From Chloroflexota bacterium (lineage in GTDB: Bacteria > Chloroflexota > Anaerolineae > Anaerolineales > VGOW01), in the NCBI GenBank assembly GCA_016875735.1, contig VGOW01000037.1:1-37413 (forward strand): a DNA stretch of 37,413 nucleotides, given 5' to 3'. Under the pieces are notes generated by a model. That model had not been told where the DNA came from, did not search any database, and was given only the letters and a program-made list of their open reading frames with translations. This document shows, piece by piece, positions 7,848-15,373 of this stretch. The first letter of the stretch is position 1. Each line of letters starts with the position of its first letter. The position numbers and the translations under genes were made by a program.

Positions 7848-10640
7848 TCATGTGCGCCTCACACTATTGCCATTCGGTTGCGGGTGCTGATCTGAGGCGC
7901 CGAATAGGAAAACGAGGGTCGTGAGCAGGCTGAGGGCGGAAATCATCGCGCCGAGTTTGAGGGAGAAGGGGTCGAAGCGAAATTCGACGGTGTGGGTTCC
8001 GGCAGGGAGGGCGACGGCGCGAAAGAGGCCGTAGGCGGTTTCGATGGGGGCGGGCTGATCGTCCACTGCGGCGAGCCAGCCGGGATAATTGGTATCGGTG
8101 AGAATCAAGTAGCCGGGCGTGTCGGAAGAGGTTTGGATGAGGACATGCTCGGTTTCGTATTTAAGGATGAAGGATGAAGGAGGAAGGATGAATGGGGAGA
8201 GAGGCTCGGCGAGCGACGAAACGACGAAGGCGCGAGGGAGGGTGTTGAGGTTTTCGTACACTTTCACATCGCCGGAGTGAGCGAGGCGGTAGGGGCCGAG
8301 GGTGAGGGAGTGAAAGGTGTCGGTGCGTTCGTCGATGAGGCTTGCGCCGCGAATGACGAGGGCGGTGGGGGTGAGGATGACGATTTGTTCGACGGCGGCG
8401 GGCCCACTCCAGCGCAGACGGATGGCAGGTTGCGATGGATCGAATGTGATGGGCGCGGTGACGGTCTCCCCCGTGTCGAGGGTGATTTGCGCGACTCCCG
8501 ATTGCGAAAGGTCGTCGAGAACGAGTCCGAGCGCGGTCGCTTGAAAGTTGGGAATGCGGGCGAGGGTGAGCGGCGAGGGTGAGGTGACGGTGGCGGTGAG
8601 TCCGAGATCATAAAATACGTTGTCGAGCCATGCGTCGCCGGTTTTGTCGGTGATGATCCAACGGGTGTTGGTGAGGCTGAGGAGATCGTTGGCGGGGACG
8701 GTTCTAAGGAATTGGCGGAGGCGGCCATCGGTGTTGGGGGGAACGTCGCCGAATTGTTTGGCGAACTCGGCGTAGGCGCGGAGGGGAAGGATGCCGCCAT
8801 CGTAGCCATCGACGGAGGGGATGCGCCATGTGAGCGGAAGGTTGGGCGAGAGCACTTCTTTGTGTTTGGCGGCGATGATGGCATCGTACACGGCGTCGGG
8901 CGGGAGTTGCGAATCCCATTCGCGGCGCAGTTCGGCGAGGTCGCCGGGATCGAATTCGAGTTGCGAAAGGGAGAGGAAGCGGTCGCGTGGAGCGTAGAGC
9001 GTGGGGCGTGGGGCGGCGAGGAGTTGAGTCATCGCCGGGCGAATGGAGGAATATGTGTCGGGGGTGGTGAGGTGATTGGGGGGGAGGGGGGAGGAGGCGA
9101 TGAATAATTCCAAAATTCCAAAGCCAAAAATAAAAAATGAAAAGCATGAGGCGTGGGGCGTGGAGCGTGGAGCGTGAAGCGTGGGGCGTGAAGCGCGGGA
9201 CGTGAGGCGTGAGGCGATAAACATGGTGACGAGAGGGGTGAGCCAGAGGGCGAGGTCGAGAGGGGAGGGGAGGCCGAGGGGGCCGAGTTCGCCGGGAGGG
9301 GTGATGGAGGCGGAGAGGAAGGAAAGGGAGATGAGAAGGATCAGCGGGAGGCTGAGGGATGCGAATTGCCGATGGCTGATGGCTGATGGCTGATCGCTGA
9401 TTCGTTGGAGGCCGACTCCGGCGAGGAGGGCGGAGCCGAGTGACCAAAGGACGAGCCAGCGGGCGGGGACGCGGAAGAAGCTGAAGCCGGGAAGTTTGGC
9501 GAGCAAAAGGTAGAGAGGGTTGTAGCCGCCGAAGGCGAAGAGGAGGCCGAGGGTGGAGAGCGAAATAGCGAATAGCAGTTGGCGGTTAGCGATTAGCGAA
9601 TAGCGATTGACGATCGCAGACTGAATTGGGAACGTGGCGAGGAGGAGCGGGAGGATTCCGATGTGGGCGATGAATTCGGAGAAGATGACGCGGCTGTAGC
9701 CGGGAAGGAGGGCGCGGCCAAGCAGGAGGGGGTTGAGGGAGAATGAGACGGCTTCGTTCAACGGGAGACCGCCGCCGCGAAGGGAGAGGCGCGAGAGTTC
9801 GAGGGTGGGGATGAGTTGAACGGCGGAGAGGGCGAAAGCGAGGATAACTCCGAATGTCCAAAAGCCGAACTTGAAAAGCGTGGAGCGTGGAGCGTGGAGG
9901 GTGGAGGGTGGAGGGTGGAGGGAAGAGAGAAGAGCGATGAGGGCCGTGAGGGCGCAGGCGACGAGGGTGATGAAGGCGGTTTGGGTGTGGCCGGCGGTGA
10001 GTTGGAGGGCGATGAACAATGAAAGTAATGAACAATGAACAATGGTGGCTGGGTGGTTAGGTGGTTGGGGGGTTGGGTGGTTAGGTGGTTGGGTGGTTGG
10101 GTGGTTAGGTGGTTGGGTGGTTGGGTGGTTGGGTAGTTGGGTGAGGCGGATTGTGGAGAGGAGGGCGAATGGAAGCCAAGCGAGGCCTTGCAGTTGGTTG
10201 ACGTGTTCGACCTGCGCGGTGAGGTAGCCGCCGAAGGCGAAGACGGCGGCGGCGAATGCGGCAGGCATCGGTTCGAGATCGAAGGCGCAGCGGGCGAGGG
10301 CATAGGTTCCCCATGCGGCGATGATGACGTGAGCAATGATGCTGATCTTCACGGCCACCGGCGCAGGGAAAAAGATGAGCGGCCAGTTGAGAGGATAGAA
10401 GACTCCGGCTTGCGAGTTGGCGAGGAAGGGCACGCCCATGAAGAGATACGAATTCCACAACGGCAAGTGACCGGCGAGCAGGGATTGGGCGCGGTAGTCC
10501 CAATAGGGATAGAAGTAGAGCAGGGTATCGCCGCGAGCGAAGATGAGGTTGGTGAAAGCGGCTTGACGATAGAAGAGGAGGGCGAGGGCGGCCAGCGCGG
10601 GAAGGATGAAGGAGGAAGGATGAAGAGTGAAGCGGCGCAT
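7848..10640 (-). CDS. YfhO-like polytopic membrane protein with in-frame repeat insertions
   Basis: A 930-residue membrane protein. After the first helix it has FARGDTLLYFYPYW and LLAGHLPLWNSYLFMG, typical of the YfhO family. YfhO proteins are GT-C-like membrane proteins linked to glycosylation of cell-envelope polymers. Many helices follow, then a long extracytoplasmic region, and near the C-terminus the stretch YPGWLAAVDDQPAPIETA and the LPAGTHTVEFRFDP segment common in this family. At least eight places encode low-complexity text made by short tandem repeats, for example PNHPTTQP copies from 10044-10143, and the N-terminus itself (FTLHPSSFIL). The frame stays open throughout. The start at ATG 10640 lies in repeat-derived DNA, so the true start may differ. 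Confidence 0.8.
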   Translation of the reverse strand: MRRFTLHPSSFILPALAALALLFYRQAAFTNLIFARGDTLLYFYPYWDYRAQSLLAGHLPLWNSYLFMGVPFLANSQAGVFYPLNWPLIFFPAPVAVKISIIAHVIIAAWGTYALARCAFDLEPMPAAFAAAVFAFGGYLTAQVEHVNQLQGLAWLPFALLSTIRLTQLPNHPTTQPPNHPTTQPPNHPTPQPPNHPATIVHCSLLSLFIALQLTAGHTQTAFITLVACALTALIALLSSLHPPPSTLHAPRSTLFKFGFWTFGVILAFALSAVQLIPTLELSRLSLRGGGLPLNEAVSFSLNPLLLGRALLPGYSRVIFSEFIAHIGILPLLLATFPIQSAIVNRYSLIANRQLLFAISLSTLGLLFAFGGYNPLYLLLAKLPGFSFFRVPARWLVLWSLGSALLAGVGLQRISDQPSAISHRQFASLSLPLILLISLSFLSASITPPGELGPLGLPSPLDLALWLTPLVTMFIASRLTSRASRPTLHAPRSTPHASCFSFFIFGFGILELFIASSPLPPNHLTTPDTYSSIRPAMTQLLAAPRPTLYAPRDRFLSLSQLEFDPGDLAELRREWDSQLPPDAVYDAIIAAKHKEVLSPNLPLTWRIPSVDGYDGGILPLRAYAEFAKQFGDVPPNTDGRLRQFLRTVPANDLLSLTNTRWIITDKTGDAWLDNVFYDLGLTATVTSPSPLTLARIPNFQATALGLVLDDLSQSGVAQITLDTGETVTAPITFDPSQPAIRLRWSGPAAVEQIVILTPTALVIRGASLIDERTDTFHSLTLGPYRLAHSGDVKVYENLNTLPRAFVVSSLAEPLSPFILPPSSFILKYETEHVLIQTSSDTPGYLILTDTNYPGWLAAVDDQPAPIETAYGLFRAVALPAGTHTVEFRFDPFSLKLGAMISALSLLTTLVFLFGASDQHPQPNGNSVRRT
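8159..8196. repeat. Heptamer repeat AAGGATG inside the YfhO-like gene
   Basis: Copies of AAGGATG/AAGGAGG in 7-bp register, encoding a Pro-Ser-Ser-Phe-Ile-Leu pattern in the minus-strand protein. The same family occurs at 10600-10628 and 27926-27953. Confidence 0.75.
8984..9018. repeat. Heptamer repeat CGTGGAG/CGTGGGG inside the YfhO-like gene
   Basis: About four degenerate 7-bp copies, in frame in the minus-strand protein (RPTLYAPR). Confidence 0.7.
9144..9219. repeat. Longer CGTGRRG heptamer array inside the YfhO-like gene
   Basis: About ten degenerate copies of a 7-bp unit (CGTGGAG, CGTGAAG, CGTGGGG, CGTGAGG). Related arrays are at 8984-9018, 9880-9925 and 11115-11155. Confidence 0.8.
9366..9400. 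repeat. Heptamer repeat GATGGCT inside the YfhO-like gene
   Basis: Three exact GATGGCT copies and a degenerate one in 7-bp register, encoding SDQPSAIS in the minus-strand protein. Confidence 0.75.
9556..9612. repeat. Heptamer repeat AGCGATT/AGCGAAT inside the YfhO-like gene
   Basis: Degenerate 7-bp copies that encode a LIANRQLLFAIS-like stretch. The same family is intergenic at 29340-29440 and 36872-36935. Confidence 0.7.
9880..9926. repeat. Heptamer repeat CGTGGAG/GGTGGAG inside the YfhO-like gene
   Basis: Six or seven copies in 7-bp register, encoding LHPPPSTLHAPRSTL in the minus-strand protein. Confidence 0.75.
10044..10143. repeat. Octamer tandem array TGGTTGGG/TGGTTAGG inside the YfhO-like gene
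   Basis: About twelve copies of an 8-bp unit. Because 8 is not a multiple of 3, the protein repeats every 24 nt as the 8-residue text PNHPTTQP. It lies in a loop after the second or third membrane helix and leaves the frame open. Confidence 0.85.
10600..10628. repeat. Heptamer repeat GGATGAA at the 5' end of the YfhO-like gene
   Basis: AAGGATG/AAGGAGG copies overlap the N-terminal codons of the minus-strand gene. Confidence 0.65.
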
Positions 10641-10642
10641 TG

Positions 10643-10680
10643 AAGTCAGTAGTCAGTAGTCAGTAGTCAGTGGTCAGTAT
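10643..10680. repeat. Heptamer repeat AGTCAGT between two membrane-protein genes
   Basis: Five copies of the 7-bp unit AGTCAGT (variants AGTGGTC) fill the gap between the YfhO-like and GT39-like genes and reach the last codons of the latter. Confidence 0.8.
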
Positions 10681-12209
10681 GGCGCGGGTGGTTGATCGCT
10701 GACTGCTGAAGGCAGGACTTGGTAGAGGGTGAATGAAAGCGAGCCGTCGCGGCGATGGGTTTGCTGAATGGGCTCGGCGGTGAAGCCTGCGGATTCGATG
10801 GCGGCCTGTGCTTCGGCAAATGATTCCCACGATGGGGAGACGATGAAGCGGGGTGAGGTGTGGCCGAACGATTTCAAGTCGTCGGCTAACGTGCCCGGAC
10901 CCGGCATCCACACGAAATAGGTCGGGCCGTCAAAGAGATAGAAACCTAGTTCCCAGCTCAGCCAATGATCATACAATACCGAGCCGGGGGGAACGCCGCG
11001 CAGGGTTGCGGCGATCTCGTCGATGCCATCGTATGCGCCGTGATCGCCGCCGATGGGGAAGCCGGAGCGAGCGGCAGTGAGAGATGAAGGGAGAAGGATG
11101 AGGAATGAGAGGAGCAGCGTGAAGCGTGGGGCGTGGGGCGTGAAGCGTAAAGCGAGGAAGGCGAGGCGGTCGAGGAGGCGGCCGGTGAGGAGGGCGATGA
11201 TGGGCGTGAGGATGAGCAAGTATCGATCCCACACGTTGAAGGCGAGGAGCCAGTAGCCAGCGAGGAAGGCGAGGGTGAATCCGGCGAGGATGAAATCGTG
11301 AAGGGCGGGGATGGAACGCCGGTTGAAGAAGAGGAGAAGTGGGAGGCCGATGAGGAGGGCGATGTTTATGATGGAGGAGCCGGTGAGGTGCCGCAGGAGA
11401 TCGATCCATGCTGAGAGGCGCGGCCAGATTTCATTGGAGCGCACGAGCCGGCCCGGGTTGTTGTCGGCGTAGCCCTGTATCCAAAAGGAGATGGGCGCGT
11501 GGCGGGCAAAGTCCCACAGGAAGATGGCGGCGGCGCAGAGGATGGTTGGGAGGAGAAATGATTTCATCACAGAGAACACGGAGGTCACTGAGAATCTTTT
11601 CGATAAATCTCTGCGGTGAAAAAACGATGTTATCCCGAAGGCAATGATGAGCGGCAGAAAGAACAGCGCGGTTTGTTTGCAGGCGAAGGCGAGGCCAAAG
11701 GCCCATCCGGCCGTACTCCATTGTTGCCGCGCGGCGCAGAGCAGACTGAAGAAGATGAAGGCCGCGAGCAGGGTGTCGGTGAAGAGGGTGATGGCGAAGA
11801 GGATCGCCATTGGGGAGAGGGCGAGGGTGAGGGCGGAGAAAGTGGCGGCGTCACCGTTGTAGATCGTTCGGGTGAGGCGATGAAGGATGGCAACGGTGAT
11901 CAGGCTGGCGAAGAGGGAGGGCAGTCGAGCGGCAAATTCCGTTCCGCCGAAAACGGTCATGCTGGCGGCCATGAGGTAGAAGGGCAGAGGCGGCTTGTCC
12001 GCGACAATGGTGGAGAGGAGCGGGTCGCGGCCAGAGGCGATGAGGCGGGCGAAGGCGGCGTAGAGGGCTTCGTCGGGATGGAAGCGGTTGTCGGTGAGGG
12101 GCGCGGCGCGGAGGGCGAAGGTGATCAAAAGGATGAACCCCTTGACAGGGGCAGGTGATGAAGGACGAAGGACGAAGGAACGGAGTCGCGCGCGTTGTCT
12201 GATGCACAT
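10674..12209 (-). CDS. GT39-like (ArnT/PMT type) membrane glycosyltransferase
   Basis: A 511-residue polytopic membrane protein. Near the N-terminus it has NRFHPDEALYAAFARLI (Asp-Glu at about 46-47), the first-loop acidic pair of lipid-linked-sugar GT-C transferases. DKPPLPFYLMA near 71 and FGGTEFAARLPS follow, both typical of the PMT/ArnT superfamily. About ten further hydrophobic helices follow, with a soluble C-terminal part. It would transfer a sugar from a polyprenyl-phosphate donor on the outer face of the membrane; the acceptor is unknown. The N-terminal residues 9-20 and the last residues (SAVSDQPPAPY) are encoded by heptamer repeats. ATG 12209 lies 9 nt after an extended -10, so the mRNA is probably nearly leaderless. 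It may be co-transcribed with the YfhO-like gene. Confidence 0.8.
   Translation of the reverse strand: MCIRQRARLRSFVLRPSSPAPVKGFILLITFALRAAPLTDNRFHPDEALYAAFARLIASGRDPLLSTIVADKPPLPFYLMAASMTVFGGTEFAARLPSLFASLITVAILHRLTRTIYNGDAATFSALTLALSPMAILFAITLFTDTLLAAFIFFSLLCAARQQWSTAGWAFGLAFACKQTALFFLPLIIAFGITSFFHRRDLSKRFSVTSVFSVMKSFLLPTILCAAAIFLWDFARHAPISFWIQGYADNNPGRLVRSNEIWPRLSAWIDLLRHLTGSSIINIALLIGLPLLLFFNRRSIPALHDFILAGFTLAFLAGYWLLAFNVWDRYLLILTPIIALLTGRLLDRLAFLALRFTPHAPRFTLLLSFLILLPSSLTAARSGFPIGGDHGAYDGIDEIAATLRGVPPGSVLYDHWLSWELGFYLFDGPTYFVWMPGPGTLADDLKSFGHTSPRFIVSPSWESFAEAQAAIESAGFTAEPIQQTHRRDGSLSFTLYQVLPSAVSDQPPAPY
11115..11155. repeat. CGTGAAG/CGTGGGG heptamers inside the GT39-like gene
   Basis: About five degenerate 7-bp copies, in frame, encoding LRFTPHAPRFTL-type text in a predicted loop or helix edge. 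Confidence 0.7.
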
Positions 12210-12218
12210 CGTCAGCGC

Positions 12219-12227
12219 ATCATATCA
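12219..12227 (-). promoter_or_regulatory. Extended -10 of the GT39-like gene
   Basis: Minus-strand TGATATGAT (12227-12219) ends 9 nt before the ATG at 12209. No Shine-Dalgarno sequence is seen. Confidence 0.4.
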
Positions 12228-12233
12228 CGGCGG

Positions 12234-12261
12234 TTGCCCGCGCAAGCCGAAGTGCTATAAT
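12234..12261 (+). promoter_or_regulatory. Promoter of the AAA ATPase gene
   Basis: TTGCCC (12234-12239), a 16-bp spacer and TATAAT (12256-12261) with a TGC extension. The leader to ATG 12303 is about 35 nt. Confidence 0.55.
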
Positions 12262-12302
12262 CGTTGCGTTCCGTCTATCTTTTTGATCAAAGGCATATTG
12301 CT

Positions 12303-13709
12303 ATGATGAATCGCCCGCCCGCCGCACCGCAACAACGTCCCGCCGCGCCGCCCTCTCCGCCGCGCACGACCGGCCCGGTGAAACCGGGCACCGGCCAACT
12401 CACTCCGCCGCCGCAGATGAGGCAACGCTTCACTCCGATGCCGGTGAACAAAGTGGAAGACACTGGCATCAATGGCTTGTGGTTGCAAGATTTGATTCTA
12501 AAGTCCCTGTACTTTCGCGGATACCTCTCCGGTTTTCAGATCGCCGACTCGATCCGCCTGCCGTTCGTAGGCATCGTGGATGGATTGCTCAACACGCTCA
12601 AGCGCGACAAATTGATCGAAGTGCTCACCAGTTCGGCGGGGTTCGGCGAGGGCGCGTATCAATACACGATCACCGGCGGCGGAATGCAGCGCGCGCGCGA
12701 AGCATTGGAGCGCAGTCAATATGCCGGCCCCGCGCCCGTGCCCATTCAGGTGTACAACGATTCCATCCGCAAGCAATCCATGGGCCGCCCCAAAGTGAGC
12801 CAACGCGCTCTGCGGCAGCTGCTCGATCAACTGGTGATCTCCGACAGGATTTTTAACCGCATCGGCCCGGCGGTCAACTCCGGCACATCCATGTTCATGT
12901 ACGGCCCGCCCGGCAACGGCAAGACGACGGTCGCCCGCGCAGTGGGCAACCTCATCCTCTCCGAGGATATGTACATTCCCTACGCCATTGACATCGAGGG
13001 GCAAGTCGTCAAACTTTACGATAGCGTCAATCATCAACTGGCGAAGGATGAAGATGTGGATCCGGGCACCGGCGCGTTGAAGGCGGGCGCCAAACGCGAT
13101 CCGCGCTGGGTGAAAGTCAAGCGCCCGTTCATCGTCGTCGGCGGCGAACTTACCCTCGAAGGACTCGATCTGGTCTTCGATGACGTGAACAAGTATTACG
13201 AAGCGCCGTTTCAAGTGAAAGCGAACGGCGGCATGTTCCTCATCGACGACTTTGGCCGCCAGCAAGTGCGCCCGCGCGATCTGCTCAACCGCTGGATCGT
13301 GCCCCTCGAGAACCGAATCGATTACCTCACCCTGCACACGGGCCGCAAAGTGGACGTGCCTTTCGATGTGCTCGTGGTGTTCTCCACCAACCTGCCGCCC
13401 AAAGACCTCGTGGACGAAGCCTTCCTCCGCCGCTTGCGCCACAAAGTTGAAATCACCGATCCCAGTTACGAAGAGTTCAACGAAATTTTCAAGCGCGTGT
13501 GCGACGCGAAAAAGGTGCGCTACTCTCAGCAGGGCCTCGCCTATCTCCTGCAAGAGTGGTACATCAAACGCAACCGCAAACTTCGCGCCGTCCACCCGCG
13601 CGACATCTGCGATCAGATTCACGACATCTCCTCTTATCTCGGCGTCGAACCGGCGATGACCAAAGAATTATTGGAGATGGCCGCAGGCGCGTACTTCGTC
13701 GAACTATGA
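12303..13709 (+). CDS. AAA ATPase with N-terminal winged-helix-like region
   Basis: A 468-residue protein starting MMNRPPAAPQQ with a proline-rich leader of about 40 residues. Next comes a helical winged-helix-like part (LILKSLYFRGYLSGFQIADS, about residues 60-135). The AAA core has Walker A GPPGNGKTT near 202, Walker B MFLIDDFG near 311, the sensor segment VVFSTNLPP near 359, and FLRRLRHKVEI carrying a likely arginine finger. A C-terminal helical lid ends the protein. It resembles AAA ATPases of unknown client used as remodelling machines. The start at 12303 is preferred to 12264 because a promoter lies at 12234-12261 and AAAGG sits about 9 nt upstream. It overlaps the next frame by an ATGA. 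Confidence 0.75.
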   Translation: MMNRPPAAPQQRPAAPPSPPRTTGPVKPGTGQLTPPPQMRQRFTPMPVNKVEDTGINGLWLQDLILKSLYFRGYLSGFQIADSIRLPFVGIVDGLLNTLKRDKLIEVLTSSAGFGEGAYQYTITGGGMQRAREALERSQYAGPAPVPIQVYNDSIRKQSMGRPKVSQRALRQLLDQLVISDRIFNRIGPAVNSGTSMFMYGPPGNGKTTVARAVGNLILSEDMYIPYAIDIEGQVVKLYDSVNHQLAKDEDVDPGTGALKAGAKRDPRWVKVKRPFIVVGGELTLEGLDLVFDDVNKYYEAPFQVKANGGMFLIDDFGRQQVRPRDLLNRWIVPLENRIDYLTLHTGRKVDVPFDVLVVFSTNLPPKDLVDEAFLRRLRHKVEITDPSYEEFNEIFKRVCDAKKVRYSQQGLAYLLQEWYIKRNRKLRAVHPRDICDQIHDISSYLGVEPAMTKELLEMAAGAYFVEL

Positions 13710-13716
13710 TTGTGCA

Positions 13717-13735
13717 GGCGAGTCCGAGACTCGCC
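13717..13735. repeat. Perfect hairpin GGCGAGTC-CGA-GACTCGCC
   Basis: An 8-bp perfect stem with a 3-nt loop directly after the ATPase stop and before the phosphodiesterase start. It has no T-run, so it may be a repeat element or an RNA-stability hairpin. Confidence 0.7.
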
Positions 13736-13741
13736 CCTGCC

Positions 13742-14494
13742 ATGCTTTCGCTCGATCATCTCTACCCTCGCCTCCCGGCCATCATTGGCCACCGGGGCGC
13801 GAGCGCCGCCGCTCCCGAAAACACCCTCGCCGCTTTCAGCCTTGCCGCCGATCTCGGCGCGGATGCCGTTGAGCTCGATGTGAAACTCTCGAAAGACGGT
13901 GTGCCGGTGGTGATGCACGACGCCACCGTTGACCGAACCACTGACGGGCGCGGGCGCGTGGCCGATCTCACATTAGCCGATCTGAAAACACTCGACGCCG
14001 GATCGCGAAAGGACGCGAAGTACGCTGGCGAACGTGTGCCCACGCTGGCCGAAGCCTTCGAATCGGTGGTGAGCCGACTCTGGATCAATGTTGAATTGAC
14101 GAATTACGAGACGCGGGGAGACCGCCTTGTGCTTTTGGTGGTGAGGCTGATCCAAAAAATGAGCCTTCAGCGGCGAGTGCTTGTTTCCTCTTTCGAGCCG
14201 CGCAACATTCGCGCAGTGAAACGGCTCGATCCTTCAATCCCCGTTGCCCAACTCACTGCTATTGGAATGCCGATCTATCTTCGTGATGCTTGGCTTGCGC
14301 CGCTCATCCGGCACGAAGCCCGCCACCCCGACGTGGCTCAACTCAAACAAAAGGGCGTGGCCTTCTTCCACAAACGCGGCTACCGCGTCAACGTGTGGAC
14401 GATCAACGACCCCGACGACATGCGCGAGTTCGCGCGGCAGGGAGTGGACGGGTTGATTACGGACGCGCCGGATATAGCGAGGAAAGCGGTATGA
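13742..14494 (+). CDS. Glycerophosphodiester phosphodiesterase
   Basis: Hydrolyses glycerophosphodiesters to glycerol-3-phosphate and an alcohol. The 250-residue protein has the GDPD fold markers: IIGHRGASAAAPENTLAAF with the catalytic His-Arg-Gly and Glu-Asn-Thr, then DAVELDVKLSKDG and VVMHDATVDRTTDGRG with the second His-Asp, and the C-terminal NVWTINDPDDM and GVDGLITDAPD. ATG 13742 is chosen because the in-frame upstream ATG at 13706, which would overlap the ATPase stop as ATGA, reads through the hairpin. That longer start (262 residues) is possible. No signal peptide is seen, so it is probably cytoplasmic. The stop overlaps the next start (ATGA). Confidence 0.9.
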   Translation: MLSLDHLYPRLPAIIGHRGASAAAPENTLAAFSLAADLGADAVELDVKLSKDGVPVVMHDATVDRTTDGRGRVADLTLADLKTLDAGSRKDAKYAGERVPTLAEAFESVVSRLWINVELTNYETRGDRLVLLVVRLIQKMSLQRRVLVSSFEPRNIRAVKRLDPSIPVAQLTAIGMPIYLRDAWLAPLIRHEARHPDVAQLKQKGVAFFHKRGYRVNVWTINDPDDMREFARQGVDGLITDAPDIARKAV

Positions 14495-15306
14495 CCGATT
14501 TCACCACCGACGAACTCATCTCCGTATGCATCTCGCGCCAGATCGAAGACGGCGAAGTGTTGGCGCAGGGCATTGCCACGCCGCTCGTGGCCGCCGGATA
14601 CATTTTGGCGAAATGCACCCACGCGCCCAATGTCATGTTCGCCTCGGCCATCGGCCAGAGTTTGTGCCAAGATTGGGCCCCGCTCGGCCTCGCCCGCATC
14701 GAATCGCTGTGGCTCGACAAAGCCATCGTCGGCTTCGGCTTCGTGCGCGCCGCCACCGAAGTCCTGCCGCGCCTCGCGCCCAAAGAATTCTTCCGCCCGG
14801 CGCAAATGGATCGGCGCGGCAACTTCAACAACATCGCCCTCGGCGAAAACTACGCCCGCCCGCGAATGCGCCTGCCCGGCACCGGCGGCATCCCCGACGT
14901 GACCACCTTCTCCAGCGAAATCTACCTTTACGTCCCCCGCCACTCCCGCGTCACCTTCGTTCCCCGCCTCGACTTCCTTTCCGGCATGGGGCATCACCCC
15001 CAACGAACGCTCGGCGAGGGGCCGCGATATTTGATCACCGATTTGGGGCAATTCGACTTCGCCGACGGCGTGATGCGAATCACCTCGATCCATCCGGGCG
15101 AGACGCTCGACCGAATCCGCGCCAAAACCGGTTTCCCGGTGGACGCCGCCCCCGATTGCCGCGAGACCGAGCCGCCCACCGCCGAGGAACTGCGACTGCT
15201 TCGGGAAGAAATAGACCCCTTGGGCGTGCGCCGATTGGAACTGCTGGGCGGCGCGGCGCGCAAAGAAGCCATGCGAGAAATTTTGGAAAGAGAAGATGCG
15301 CTGTAG
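14491..15306 (+). CDS. CoA-transferase family beta-subunit-like protein lacking the catalytic Glu
   Basis: A 271-residue protein of the glutaconate CoA-transferase subunit B (family I) type. It shows GIATPLVAAGYILAK, THAPNVMF, a glycine-rich middle (TGGIPDVTTFSS), GPRYLITDLGQFDF, and the tail LREEIDPLG, all as in GctB. In active transferases the stretch after APN carries a Glu that forms the CoA thioester (Glu54 in the Acidaminococcus beta subunit). Here this reads ASAIGQS, with Ala53 at that position, so it is probably not a classic transferase. IpdAB-type hydrolases also lack this Glu. No alpha subunit is in the window. SD AGGAAAG precedes ATG 14491. It is coupled to the GDPD gene and followed by an acyl-CoA ligase, which suggests acyl-CoA metabolism. 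Confidence 0.8.
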   Translation: MTDFTTDELISVCISRQIEDGEVLAQGIATPLVAAGYILAKCTHAPNVMFASAIGQSLCQDWAPLGLARIESLWLDKAIVGFGFVRAATEVLPRLAPKEFFRPAQMDRRGNFNNIALGENYARPRMRLPGTGGIPDVTTFSSEIYLYVPRHSRVTFVPRLDFLSGMGHHPQRTLGEGPRYLITDLGQFDFADGVMRITSIHPGETLDRIRAKTGFPVDAAPDCRETEPPTAEELRLLREEIDPLGVRRLELLGGAARKEAMREILEREDAL

Positions 15307-15314
15307 TTTTTTGG

Positions 15315-15323
15315 TGCTATACT
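15315..15323 (+). promoter_or_regulatory. Extended -10 of the acyl-CoA ligase gene
   Basis: TGCTATACT at 15315-15323, 50 nt before ATG 15374. No clear -35. Confidence 0.4.
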
Positions 15324-15373
15324 GAGCGCAGAATAAAATCGCGGCGTTCGCGATGCATACAGAGGAGGCAAAC

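Noticed and set aside
8264-8884. Long Ser/Pro-rich minus-strand frame (206 codons)
   Set aside because: It lies entirely inside the YfhO-like gene in another frame and shows only GC-driven low complexity.
10044-10143. Possible CRISPR-like array
   Set aside because: The units are 8 bp and directly adjacent with no spacers, and no cas genes are present.
9758-10336. Proline-rich minus-strand frame with PPNHLTTQ-type repeats
   Set aside because: An alternative frame of the octamer array inside the YfhO-like gene; no domain seen.
12498-13622. 374-codon minus-strand frame opposite the AAA ATPase
   Set aside because: Antisense shadow; the plus strand has clear Walker A and B motifs and a promoter.
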